In this document: piece by piece, positions 56,020 through 64,000 of the stretch | Numbering within the stretch: the stretch's first letter is position 1 | Layout: each line of letters begins with the position of its first letter | Source of the DNA: Oryzisolibacter sp. LB2S | Lineage (GTDB): Bacteria > Pseudomonadota > Gammaproteobacteria > Burkholderiales > Burkholderiaceae_C | Assembly (NCBI RefSeq): GCF_040732315.1 | Contig: NZ_CP160388.1 | Span: forward strand, 1-64,000 | DNA length: 64,000 nucleotides | Direction: 5' to 3' | Notes under the pieces: generated by a model | The model's input: only the letters and a program-made list of their open reading frames with translations | Told to the model about the DNA's origin: nothing | The model's database searches: none | Position numbers and translations under genes: made by a program

Positions 56020-57207
56020 TCACAGCTTGATCCAATCGGACGCCGCAACCATCTTCTGCGCCTTCATGTCCGCCTTGTAGACCCGGCCCACGGGGATCGA
56101 GTTGCCGCTGATGGTGATGGGCACGCCGATCAGACCGCCGGTGTCGAAGTCGCGAATGGTGTTGAGCGCGGCCTTGAGGTTGGCGCCCGTGAGCGGCTTG
56201 TTGCCGTCCAGGCAGCGCTTGGCCGATTCGAGGAACAGCATGGCCGCGAGAAAGCCCTGCATGTAGGCCGTGCTCTGGTATTCCGGGCGCAGCGCGCGGA
56301 TCTTGTCGAGCATCGGGGCCTTCTCGGTGTCGTAGTAGTAGCGGTAGGGCATCACGCCCATGAAGCCGTCGCCGGCCTCGCCCATCTTCATGACGGTGGA
56401 GCTGTCCATGGTCCAGAAGGTGCCCATCCATTTGCTCTTCATGCCCTGCTGCTTGCCTTGGGTGATGAACTCGGGGATGGGCGCGAGGATGTAGCCGTGG
56501 AAGATGGTGTAGTCGGGTGCGGCGCGGCGCAGCTTGATGACCTCGGTGGACACGTCCACGCTGCCCGCGGGCGTCATGATCTTGATGGGCACGGACAGGC
56601 CCAGGGCCTTGGCGGCGGCCTCGCTCTTCTCGATCGGGTCGCGGCCGAACTCCGAGTCCGAGTACACGAAGGCCACCTTGGCGCCGGGCTTTTCCTTGGC
56701 GATGTGTTTCAGAAGGATGCCGAACATCTCCGTGTAGTCCGGCCCGACGAGGAACTGCTGCGGGTATTTCTTGGGATCGTTGAGCTCGCTCGCGAACGAG
56801 GCGCCTGCCATGAGGATGTTGCCGTTGCGCTCGAGCTCGGGGTTGATGGTCTTGGAAAAGCCCGTGGAGTCGCCGTAGTAGAGGTTGACCTTGTTCTGGC
56901 TGGTGATCTTCTTGAAGGTGGCCACCGACACGTCGACCTTGTAGCCCGTGTCCTCGGGCACGTAGCGCACCTTGCGCCCGGCAATGCCGCCGGCGTCGTT
57001 GACGATCTTCACGTAGTCCTGGATGCCGGCGTTGATGCCCACGCCGGCAAAGGCGAACACCCCGGTCATGGGGATGGAGCCGCCGATGACGATGTCCTCC
57101 GCGCCCTGCGCCAGCACCGACAGCGGCTGGGTGAGTGCGGCGGCGCCCGCGGCGGCCGCACCCAGCATGAGCTGGCGGCGACGGGTGGAAATGCGTTGCT
57201 GTGCCAT
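56020..57207 (-). CDS. ABC transporter substrate-binding protein, LivK type
   Basis: 395 residues with a Tat-like signal (STRRRQLMLGAAAAGAAALT) before a type I periplasmic binding fold: IVIGGSIPMTGVFAFAGVGI, LYYGDSTGFSKTINPE, KVAFVYSDSEFGRD and YTIFHGYILAPIPEF. Members of this group bind branched-chain amino acids or, often in Burkholderiales, aromatic and fatty acids. The neighbouring acyl-CoA genes favour an organic acid. Confidence 0.9.
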   Translation of the reverse strand: MAQQRISTRRRQLMLGAAAAGAAALTQPLSVLAQGAEDIVIGGSIPMTGVFAFAGVGINAGIQDYVKIVNDAGGIAGRKVRYVPEDTGYKVDVSVATFKKITSQNKVNLYYGDSTGFSKTINPELERNGNILMAGASFASELNDPKKYPQQFLVGPDYTEMFGILLKHIAKEKPGAKVAFVYSDSEFGRDPIEKSEAAAKALGLSVPIKIMTPAGSVDVSTEVIKLRRAAPDYTIFHGYILAPIPEFITQGKQQGMKSKWMGTFWTMDSSTVMKMGEAGDGFMGVMPYRYYYDTEKAPMLDKIRALRPEYQSTAYMQGFLAAMLFLESAKRCLDGNKPLTGANLKAALNTIRDFDTGGLIGVPITISGNSIPVGRVYKADMKAQKMVAASDWIKL

Positions 57208-57225
57208 GTCTTGTCTCCTAGGGGT

Positions 57226-58263
57226 TTAGTTACGGAAGGGCCACAGATGGAAGAAGCGGCGCGTGCGGCGCCACATTTCGGCGAGCCCCAGGGGCTCGAA
57301 CACCAGAAATCCGATGATGAGAGCGCCAAACACCACGAGGCGCACGGGCGAGAGGAACACCGCGAGGTCCGCTCCGCCGGGCAGCAGGTCGAAGGCGAAC
57401 TTGAGCAGCTCGGGCACCATGGTCATGAACGCCGCGCCCAGAATGCCGCCGAGGATGGAGCCCATGCCGCCGACGATGATGGCCGCGAGGAAGAAGATGG
57501 ACATGGACAGCGGAAAGCTCTCGGGCGTGACCACGCGAAAGAAATACGCCCACAGCCCGCCGGCCACGCCCGCGTAGAACGAGGACAGGCCGAACGACAG
57601 CAGCTTGTAGCGCAAGAGCGGTATGCCCAGCACCTCGGCCGAGATGTCGCGGTCGCGGATCGCGATGAAGGCCCGGCCTATGCGCGTGCGAAACAGGTTG
57701 GCCGCACCGACGAGCATGAGCAGCGTGACCGGCACGATGAGCCAGTACAGGCGAAACGACGTGTCCAGGTCGATGCCGAAAAAATGCGCCGGCGGCAGCG
57801 ACAGCCCGGCCGTGCCGCCCGTGAAGTCGAAGTTGGCAAACAGGAAATGCGCGATGAACGAGGCCGCAATCGTGGCGATGGCCAGGTACAGCCCCTTGAC
57901 GCGCAGCGAGGGGATGCCGACCACGATGCCGCCTGCCATGGCCACGACGCCGCCGGCCAGCAGGTTGAGCAGAAACGGCGTGCCCCAGCGCGTCTGCAGA
58001 ATCGCCACGGTGTAGGCGCCCAGGCCCATGAAGGCCGCCTGCCCCAGGCTGACCAGGCCGGTGTAGCCCGTGAGGATGTTCAGCCCCGTGCTGCTGGCCA
58101 CGTTGATGGCCACCAGGCAGGCCATGTAGAGCCAGTAGTCGCTGGCCATGAAGGGAAACAGCAGCAGCAGCGCCGCGCCCAGCGCGAGCCACACATGCTG
58201 GGTGCGCGAGTCGAACAGCGCGGCGTCCGCGACATAGCTTTGCTTGAGGGTTCCGATACGCAT
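57226..58263 (-). CDS. livM: Branched-chain-type ABC transporter permease LivM
   Basis: 345 residues, about ten transmembrane helices. Family motifs: LNILTGYTGLVSLGQAAFMG (the conserved NxxxGxxGxxSxGxAxF pattern), LRVKGLYLAIATIAAS, and GRAFIAIRDRDISAEVLGIP, the coupling loop that contacts the ATPases. Located between livH and livK. Confidence 0.93.
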   Translation of the reverse strand: MRIGTLKQSYVADAALFDSRTQHVWLALGAALLLLFPFMASDYWLYMACLVAINVASSTGLNILTGYTGLVSLGQAAFMGLGAYTVAILQTRWGTPFLLNLLAGGVVAMAGGIVVGIPSLRVKGLYLAIATIAASFIAHFLFANFDFTGGTAGLSLPPAHFFGIDLDTSFRLYWLIVPVTLLMLVGAANLFRTRIGRAFIAIRDRDISAEVLGIPLLRYKLLSFGLSSFYAGVAGGLWAYFFRVVTPESFPLSMSIFFLAAIIVGGMGSILGGILGAAFMTMVPELLKFAFDLLPGGADLAVFLSPVRLVVFGALIIGFLVFEPLGLAEMWRRTRRFFHLWPFRN

Positions 58264-58392
58264 CGATCACTTCTCCAGAACGCCGTGGGCCTGTGACATC
58301 GCCAGTCCATGCGCAAAAACACCACGGTGCGGAAGGCCGCGGAGCAGGCCATGCCAGTGACCGCCGTGGAGCCGGCTTTGCCGGGCCAGTGG

Positions 58393-58438
58393 CGGTGTCC
58401 CCCTGGAGGGGGAAGACGCGCAGCGGCTCAGGGGGTGT
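58393..58438. repeat. CCCCCT-AGGGGG palindromic repeat between livM and livH
   Basis: Short palindrome CCCCCTGGAGGGGG (58399-58412) followed by GACGCGCAGCGGCTCAGGGG. This resembles a dispersed GC-rich repeat and occupies part of the 176-base gap between two operon genes. Confidence 0.55.
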
Positions 58439-58439
58439 T

Positions 58440-59321
58440 TCATAGTCTTTCGATTTCGCGCGTGCCGTACAGGCCGTAGGGGCGCAGCATGAGGATGGCC
58501 ACCAGCACCACAAAGGTCGCCAGCAGCTTGTATTCGCCGCCCAGATACGCCCCGGCCAGGGCCTCGACCAGGCCGATGAGCACGCCGCCCACGAGCGCGC
58601 CGAGCACACTGTCAAGGCCGCCCACGATGACGACGACCAGCACCGACAGGCCGAACACGCCCATGCTGCTGGAGATCCCGCCGATGGAGCCGACGATGAT
58701 TCCCGAGATGGCCGCGAGCATGCTGGAGGCCACCCAGGCCAGCGAGAACACGCGCGGCACGTTGATGCCCACCGAGTACGCGGCCGCCTGGTCACTGGCC
58801 GTGGCGCGCAGCGCCACGCCGCCGCGCCAGTAGCGGAACACCAGCAGCACGGCGGCGATGAACACGGCCGCCACGACCGCGCCCCAGAACACCTTGGGCG
58901 CGAGGAAGGCGTCGCCCACCATGATGGGGTCGCCGGGCATGAACTCGGGCAGGCGGCGCTGGTCGGCCGTCCAGATCATCTCCACGAGGCCTATGAGCAC
59001 CGAGGACAGACCCACGGTCACCATGAAGACGGAGATCTCCGGCTCGCCGAGCAGCGGGCGGATCACGGTGCGCTCTATCACCGCGCCCAGGAGGCCACAG
59101 GCGAGCACGGCCGCGGGGATGGCCAGCCACAGCGGCAGCGCCCACATGGCGGCAAAGGTGAAGAACAGGTAGCCGCCGGCCATGAGCATCTCGCCGATGG
59201 CGATGTTGACCACGCGCGTGGCCTTGTAGACCATGACGAAGGCCAGCGCCGCGAGCGCGTACAGCCCGCCGCTGGCAATGCCGGTGAGGCTGATCTCGAA
59301 TAGATAGGCCCAGTCCATCAT
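58440..59321 (-). CDS. livH: Branched-chain-type ABC transporter permease LivH
   Basis: 293 residues from 59321 (MMDWAYLFEISLTGIASGGL); the frame is open upstream inside livG. Typical segments are YALAALAFVMVYKATRVVNI, AIGEMLMAGGY, and GVALRATASDQAAAYSVGIN, the cytoplasmic coupling loop. Membrane permease partner of LivM; the start overlaps the end of livG by four bases. Confidence 0.93.
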   Translation of the reverse strand: MMDWAYLFEISLTGIASGGLYALAALAFVMVYKATRVVNIAIGEMLMAGGYLFFTFAAMWALPLWLAIPAAVLACGLLGAVIERTVIRPLLGEPEISVFMVTVGLSSVLIGLVEMIWTADQRRLPEFMPGDPIMVGDAFLAPKVFWGAVVAAVFIAAVLLVFRYWRGGVALRATASDQAAAYSVGINVPRVFSLAWVASSMLAAISGIIVGSIGGISSSMGVFGLSVLVVVIVGGLDSVLGALVGGVLIGLVEALAGAYLGGEYKLLATFVVLVAILMLRPYGLYGTREIERL

Positions 59322-60232
59322 GCGGCTCCTGCGGCGGCGGTCGTGGTGTGGACGGGTGCGGCGACGGCCGCACCGGGGCGGGGCCGGGCGGCGGCCTGCA
59401 GCCGCGCGCGCAGCTCGTCGACATTGCCCGAACCCAGGTAGGCGCGGCCCACCTCGGGGTCGGCCTGCACCACGGCGGGCACGCCCTGGGCGATGACCTG
59501 GCCGAAGTTCAGCACCACCACATGGTCCGACAGGTCCATCACCATGCCCATGTCGTGCTCCACCATGAGTACCGTCACGCCCCATTCGGCGCGCACGTCG
59601 AGGATGAAGCGCGCCATGTCCTCGGTCTCCTCGCGGTTCATGCCGGCCACGGGCTCGTCGAGCATCAGCACCTCGGGCTGCATGGCCAGGGCGCGCGCCA
59701 TCTCCACGCGCTTTTGCAGGCCGTAGGACAGGGCCGAGACGGGGGCGTGGCGGATGTGGTCGATCTCGAGGAAGTCGATGATGCGCTCCTCGATGTCGCG
59801 GCGGAGCTCGGCCTCCTCGCGGCGCGCGCGGCCCAGATAGAGGAGCGCGTCGAACACATTCGTCTTGAGGTGCGCGTGGCGCCCGAGCTTGATGTTGTCG
59901 AGCACCGTCATGCCGCGAAACAGCGCAATGTTCTGAAAGCTGCGCCCCAGACCCATGCGCGCGCGCTGCGGCGCGTGCAGGCGCGTGATGTCCTGGCCAC
60001 GGAAGCGGATGCGGCCCTCGGTGGGGCGGTAAAAGCCCGAGATGGTGTTGAACAGCGAGGTCTTGCCCGCGCCATTGGGGCCAATGACGGCGGTGATCGA
60101 GCCCGGCTGCACGCCAAAGCTCACGCCCGAGAGCGCGCGCACGCCGCCAAAGGCGAGCGTGACCCCGTCGACCTGCAGCAGGGGCGGGGCGCTGGGCGCT
60201 GCGTGATCTGTCTCCATCGGCATGCTGGGCAT
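59318..60232 (-). CDS. livG: Branched-chain-type ABC transporter ATPase LivG
   Basis: 304 residues; starts at 60223 and 60217 are also possible. Walker A VIGPNGAGKTSLFNTISG, LivG-specific region GRSFQNIALFRGMTVLDNI, signature region ALSYGLQKRVEMARALA, Walker B VLMLDEPVAGMN, and switch His LMVEHDMGMVM. A C-terminal Ala/Pro-rich tail (about 270-304) is longer than usual. First gene of the minus-strand cluster, divergent from the TetR regulator. Confidence 0.93.
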   Translation of the reverse strand: MPSMPMETDHAAPSAPPLLQVDGVTLAFGGVRALSGVSFGVQPGSITAVIGPNGAGKTSLFNTISGFYRPTEGRIRFRGQDITRLHAPQRARMGLGRSFQNIALFRGMTVLDNIKLGRHAHLKTNVFDALLYLGRARREEAELRRDIEERIIDFLEIDHIRHAPVSALSYGLQKRVEMARALAMQPEVLMLDEPVAGMNREETEDMARFILDVRAEWGVTVLMVEHDMGMVMDLSDHVVVLNFGQVIAQGVPAVVQADPEVGRAYLGSGNVDELRARLQAAARPRPGAAVAAPVHTTTAAAGAA

Positions 60233-60262
60233 CCTCTACGGGTTTGTGCGAACCGGCCGTGC

Positions 60263-60297
60263 TCTACTTTTACGTAGACTGGTTACTTGAAAGTAGA
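60263..60297. promoter_or_regulatory. Inverted repeat in the livG-tetR intergenic region, probable operator
   Basis: TCTACTTT (60263-60270) and AAAGTAGA (60290-60297) with a 19-base spacer that contains TACGTAGA and GTTACTTG, related half-sites. It lies between the divergent livG and TetR genes, the usual place for a TetR-family operator controlling both. Confidence 0.6.
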
Positions 60298-60359
60298 TTT
60301 TTGGATGCAATGGGTCGTCCGGACATCAGGACTAACCCGGGAGACGCAGGAGCAACGGC

Positions 60360-61043
60360 ATGGGCACATCACCCGCAGCTTCCAAGGCCAAGGCGGCCAG
60401 GCCCGCCGCCAAGCGCGTGGCGCGCACGGGCCGGCAGGAATCCCCCTGGGCGAGCGCCGCCGCGCGCGAGCAACAGCGCGAGGCCAAGCGCAACGCCGTG
60501 CTGTCCACGGCCGCGCAGATGTTCAACGAGCGCGGCTTTCACGCCACCTCGCTCGACGACATCGCCGCGCGCCTGCATGTCAGCAAGCCCACGCTGTACT
60601 ACTACGTGAAGAACAAGGACGACATCCTGCTGCAATGCGTGAACCAGGGCCTGAGGATGACGCTCGACGGCATCGAGGCCTCGCGCGCGGCCGGCGGCAA
60701 CGCCGTGGACCAGCTGCGCGCCTGCATGCAGGTTTATGCCGACATCGTCATGCAGCCCTTTGGCATGTGCCTGATCCGCGTGGGCGACGAGGAGGTGCCC
60801 GAGCCCAGCCGCACCGAGCTGCGCCGCATGAAGAGCGAGATCGACCAGGCCTTCCGGCGCCTCGTCGCGCAGGGCGTGCAGGAGGGCTCGCTTGCGCCCT
60901 GCGACCCCAAGATCACAGCCTTTGTGATCGCCGGCGCCCTGAGCTGGATAGGGCGCTGGTACCAGCCCGGGGGCGCGTACACACCCGAGCAGCTGGCCGA
61001 GCAGTGCATTGGCACGCTGCTGTCGGGGGTGGTGAACCGGTAG
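60360..61043 (+). CDS. TetR family transcriptional regulator
   Basis: 227 residues from 60360, behind CAGGAGCAACGGC. The basic Ala-rich N-terminal extension (AASKAKAARPAAKRVARTGR) is followed by the TetR helix-turn-helix: AAQMFNERGFHATSLDDIAA and LHVSKPTLYYYVKNKDDIL. The C-terminal ligand domain is TetR_C-like. Divergent from the liv/acyl-CoA cluster, it is probably its acyl-CoA-responsive repressor. Confidence 0.92.
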   Translation: MGTSPAASKAKAARPAAKRVARTGRQESPWASAAAREQQREAKRNAVLSTAAQMFNERGFHATSLDDIAARLHVSKPTLYYYVKNKDDILLQCVNQGLRMTLDGIEASRAAGGNAVDQLRACMQVYADIVMQPFGMCLIRVGDEEVPEPSRTELRRMKSEIDQAFRRLVAQGVQEGSLAPCDPKITAFVIAGALSWIGRWYQPGGAYTPEQLAEQCIGTLLSGVVNR

Positions 61044-61083
61044 CGGGCGAGGCGGTTGTCACCGTTGGTTGAGGTGAAAATCG

Positions 61084-61125
61084 CTGGTAGCCTGCGTCAG
61101 GCAAGCGCAGTCAGCTATAAAAATA
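61084..61125 (+). repeat. Dispersed hairpin-plus-CAGCTAT repeat, copy 8
   Basis: CTGCG and CGCAG arms around TCAGGCAAG, then TCAGCTATAAAAATATTG. Downstream of the TetR gene. Confidence 0.75.
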
Positions 61126-61186
61126 TTGAGTTTGCGACGTTATCCATCGATTCATCCCTCCAGCGCACGCGAGCTGCGCGAAGCCC

Positions 61187-61213
61187 GTCATCCCCGCGAA
61201 GGCGGGGATCCAG
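61187..61213. repeat. GTCATCCCCGCG-type palindromic repeat
   Basis: GTCATCCCCGCGAAGGCGGG followed by GATCCAG, the same unit as in the pair at 53151-53232. It lies between the convergent TetR and hsdR genes. Confidence 0.8.
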
Positions 61214-61271
61214 ATTCCACCACCACGCCCATGCGGCGCACCTGTGATGGGCCTGGAATGCTCACAGACTC

Positions 61272-64000
61272 TCACGCCTGCCTGAGCTCCAGCTGTTCGA
61301 GCGCCTGGAACAGCTGCTCCACCTTGGCTTCCTCGAACACTCCATCGGGCCCCTGGGCGTGGATGTCGGTGAAAGGCGAGCGGTACAGGCGCTCGGCCGG
61401 CATGGCGCCATGCTCGGTCAGGTGCTGCACGATCTCGTCGATGAACTGCAATTGGCTGGCGCTGGCCGTGCCGGGGGCGATGAGGCTGGCAAAGGCGGCG
61501 CTGGCGGCCTCGCGGTCCAGGCCGACCAGGGAGCGGATGAAGGCCGCCAGGCTGGTGTGCAGCTGGCGCGCGCGGGCGATGTCGCCGTCGCTGCCACCCG
61601 CTTCATGGAGCAGAGCCTCCAGTTCGGCCAGGTCCGTGGCCGTCAGCGGCAGGTTGCGCCGCAGTCTGTGCAGCGCCAGCCGGTCGTCGTGGGCGCGCAG
61701 AAAGGCGCGCGCCTTGGCGCGAAAGCGCTCGAAGTCCACGGCGCCCGCCACCAGGGGCAGATCGACCTCGGTGGCCTCGCCCAGCGCGTCGGCAAAGTCG
61801 GTATAGACCGGCTTGCGGCCGGATTTCTCGATGAGCCTGATGAGGCCGCGCAGCCTGCGCCGCGCCTGCTCCAGCATGCTGAGGGTCACGCCCTGCCACC
61901 ACTCGTCGCCGGCCACGGACTCGATCAGCACCAGGTGCTCGCGCACGCTGGGCAGGTGGGCCAGCTCCAGCAGCGCATTGGCCAGCTGTTGCACGCGCGT
62001 CTGCAGGCGCGCCAGCGCGGGCTCGGCGCGCAGCAGGGCCAGCTGCGTGCCCAGCAGCAGGGCGTCAAAGCGCTTGGCGTCCTCGTCGTCGTCGCGCACG
62101 CTGCTGGGCAGGCCGGAGAGGTGCTCGGCCACCTCGGCCAGCTGCTCGGGCGTGGGCCGCTGCCAGGCGTCGGCCTGGGCCCAGGTCTCGACCCAGCGGC
62201 GCTGCGGGCGCACGACGAAGTTGGTGAGCGACATGCCCGCCACCACACCCTGCAGCAGCGCGGCGATGTCGCTGCGCATGGCTTGCTCGGTCAGCGCGTA
62301 GGCGGGGGGCGTGGCCTCGGCGACTGCGCTTGCGGCCAGGCGCCGATCCAGCAGGCCCAGGAGCTCCAGCCGCGCATTGAACAGGCGCTGCGACAGTGGC
62401 TGGGCCAGCGCGCCCTCGCTGCCCTCCAGGTTCTGGCTGAAAAACTCCAGGTTCTGGCAGAAGTCGAAGATGAAGAAGTCGCGCTTGTCCTGCCCGGGCC
62501 CGAACAGATCCGGGCACAGCCGCGTGCCGCGCCCGAGCATCTGCCAGAACTTGGCCTTGGAGCGCACGATCTTGAAGAACACCAGGTTGACCACCTCGGG
62601 CACGTCGATGCCGGTGTCCAGCATGTCCACCGAGATGGCGATGTGCGGCGCGCTGTCCTTGCGCGCAAAGGCGTCGATGAGCGACTGCGCGTGTTCGGTC
62701 TGGAAGGTGATGATGCGCGCGAAATCGCCCCGGTACTCGGGGTAGTTGGCGTTGAAGCGTTCGGCGATGAACTCCGCGTGCGGCTGGTTGCGGGCAAAGA
62801 TGATGGTCTTGCCCAGCCGGTCGCCGCCCGCCACCTTGTGGCCGCGCGCCATCAGCAGGGCCAGCATCTTGTCCGCCGTGTCCTGGTTGAACAGCCACTG
62901 GTTCACTGCGTCGGCACTCACGGCATCGGGGGGCTCGCTGCCTTCTTCGTCCCATTCCAGCGCATCCCACTGCTCTTTTTCCGCCTCGCTCAGGTCGGCG
63001 TAGCGAATGCCCTCGCGCTGGAACTTGAGCGGCACCGAGATGGCGCGCGGCGGCGCCAGGTAGCCCTCGGCAATCGCGTCGTCCAGGCCGTAGGCGTCGG
63101 TGGGCACGCCGCTCTCCAGCCCGAAAAGACCGTAGGTGTTGCGGTCGATCTCGTCCTTGGGCGTGGCCGTCAGGCCCACCAGCAGCGCGTCGAAGTAGGC
63201 AAAGATGGCGCGGTACTTCTGGTAGATGGAGCGGTGCGCTTCGTCCACCACGATCAGGTCAAAGTGGCCTACGCCAAAGCGGCGCTGGCCTTCGGCGGCA
63301 CTCTCGTTGATCAGCCCCATCATCGTCGGGTAGGTGCTGACGTACACGCGCCCCTCGGTGGTGCGGTCGGTCACCAGGTTCACGGGCGCCGCATCGGGCA
63401 AATGCGCCTTGAAGGCATTCACGGCCTGGTTCACCAGCGCCACGCGGTCGGCCAGAAACAGCACGCGCTTGACCCAGCCGGCGCGCATCAGCAGATCGAC
63501 CAGCGCAATCACCGTGCGCGTCTTGCCCGCGCCCGTGGCCATCACCAGCAGCGCCTTGCGCTGGTGCTCGCGCTCGAAGGCCTCGGCCACGCGGCGAATG
63601 GCGCGCTGCTGGTAGTGGCGCTCCACGATGCCGGGCGCAATCGACAGGCTGGCCAGGGGCTTGCGGCAGGTGCGCCGCTGGGCCATCAGCTCCAGCTCGT
63701 CTTTGGTGTGAAAGCCCTGCACCGGGCGCGGCGCGCTGGTGGTGTCGTCCCACAGCCAATGCTCGTAGCCGTTGCTGCCATAGATCACGGGGCGGTGGCC
63801 GGTGCTTTTCTCCAGGCAATCGGCATACAGGCGGGCCTGCTGCTCGCCCTCTTTGGCACTGCGGCGGCTGCGCTTGGCTTCGACGATGGCCAGGGGAATT
63901 TCGCCACTCCACAGCACGTAATCGACAAAGCCCTTGCCTTGGCCATTGCCCGTGGCGCTGGGCATGCCCCGCACCTCAAATTCGCGGTCGCGGGCGTCAG
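61272..64000 (-). CDS. hsdR: Type I restriction enzyme R subunit (5' end beyond window)
   Basis: The frame is open from base 64000, so the N-terminus is missing; about 908 residues are visible. The PD-(D/E)xK nuclease segment is VDYVLWSGEIPLAIVEAKRS, followed by helicase motifs MATGAGKTRTVIALVDLL (Walker A), LIVVDEAHRSIYQKY (DEAH-type), and VDMLDTGIDVPEVVNLVFFK with MLGRGTRLCPDLF. The C-terminal part matches the EcoEI R-type domain. It translocates and cuts unmodified DNA with HsdM and HsdS, which would lie beyond the window if present. Confidence 0.92.
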   Translation of the reverse strand, partial: DARDREFEVRGMPSATGNGQGKGFVDYVLWSGEIPLAIVEAKRSRRSAKEGEQQARLYADCLEKSTGHRPVIYGSNGYEHWLWDDTTSAPRPVQGFHTKDELELMAQRRTCRKPLASLSIAPGIVERHYQQRAIRRVAEAFEREHQRKALLVMATGAGKTRTVIALVDLLMRAGWVKRVLFLADRVALVNQAVNAFKAHLPDAAPVNLVTDRTTEGRVYVSTYPTMMGLINESAAEGQRRFGVGHFDLIVVDEAHRSIYQKYRAIFAYFDALLVGLTATPKDEIDRNTYGLFGLESGVPTDAYGLDDAIAEGYLAPPRAISVPLKFQREGIRYADLSEAEKEQWDALEWDEEGSEPPDAVSADAVNQWLFNQDTADKMLALLMARGHKVAGGDRLGKTIIFARNQPHAEFIAERFNANYPEYRGDFARIITFQTEHAQSLIDAFARKDSAPHIAISVDMLDTGIDVPEVVNLVFFKIVRSKAKFWQMLGRGTRLCPDLFGPGQDKRDFFIFDFCQNLEFFSQNLEGSEGALAQPLSQRLFNARLELLGLLDRRLAASAVAEATPPAYALTEQAMRSDIAALLQGVVAGMSLTNFVVRPQRRWVETWAQADAWQRPTPEQLAEVAEHLSGLPSSVRDDDEDAKRFDALLLGTQLALLRAEPALARLQTRVQQLANALLELAHLPSVREHLVLIESVAGDEWWQGVTLSMLEQARRRLRGLIRLIEKSGRKPVYTDFADALGEATEVDLPLVAGAVDFERFRAKARAFLRAHDDRLALHRLRRNLPLTATDLAELEALLHEAGGSDGDIARARQLHTSLAAFIRSLVGLDREAASAAFASLIAPGTASASQLQFIDEIVQHLTEHGAMPAERLYRSPFTDIHAQGPDGVFEEAKVEQLFQALEQLELRQA

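Overview
The window starts inside dnaA and runs dnaA-dnaN-gyrB, so it lies at the replication-origin end of a chromosome. GC content is high. Protein sequences and gene sets (Liv transporter with acyl-CoA genes, DctA with a two-component system, RdgC, DinG, ClC) fit a betaproteobacterium of the Comamonadaceae, of the Acidovorax/Alicycliphilus kind. The genus is inferred from general resemblance only.

1-5425: core replication genes dnaA (5' end cut by the window), dnaN and gyrB, then a 101-bp structured repeat and a strong terminator.

5430-24044: accessory island of about 18.6 kb bracketed by two copies of that 101-bp repeat. It is a mosaic of insertion sequences (IS21, IS3, two IS5-family copies, one complete IS30 and one IS30 end) inside broken cargo. 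The cargo includes a Tn7-like tnsA gene split by the IS21 element with a clean 7-bp target duplication, a tnsB-like fragment, a nuclease fragment, small plasmid/ICE-type proteins and a decayed AbiE-like toxin-antitoxin pair. A lower-GC four-gene operon (14732-18313) sits just behind the stub of a WYL-type regulator. It encodes two glycine-rich membrane-active-looking proteins, a TerB-like protein and a cysteine-cluster protein, and is the best candidate for an undescribed (possibly anti-phage) system.

24135-49086: mostly ordinary chromosome: UPF0158, GlxA-type regulator, TTC38-like protein, GNAT, YkgJ, ClC, acylphosphatase, ferredoxin, homoserine dehydrogenase behind a leader peptide and attenuator, dinG, DnaQ-like exonuclease, NlpC/P60 lipoprotein, DAHP synthase, a PAS/GAF/GGDEF/EAL protein, PagL-like deacylase, Spy-like protein, rdgC, dctA with a hybrid kinase and LuxR-type regulator, and an SpmA-SpmB fusion.

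40051-40277 and 49252-49477: two intergenic modules 9,200 bp apart share an origin-like layout: AT-rich stretch, TAG triplets, GC-rich spacer, then three TTGTCCACA-type DnaA boxes with identical spacing although the sequence between them has diverged.

49641-61043: a DUF3297 gene, then a long minus-strand cluster (livG-H-M-K-F, acyl-CoA synthetase, enoyl-CoA hydratase, thiolase, acyl-CoA dehydrogenase) diverging from a TetR regulator. Together these would import an acid, activate it with CoA and beta-oxidise it. The window ends inside a type I restriction hsdR gene. Eight copies of a small hairpin repeat with a conserved CAGCTAT tail are scattered between the core genes.
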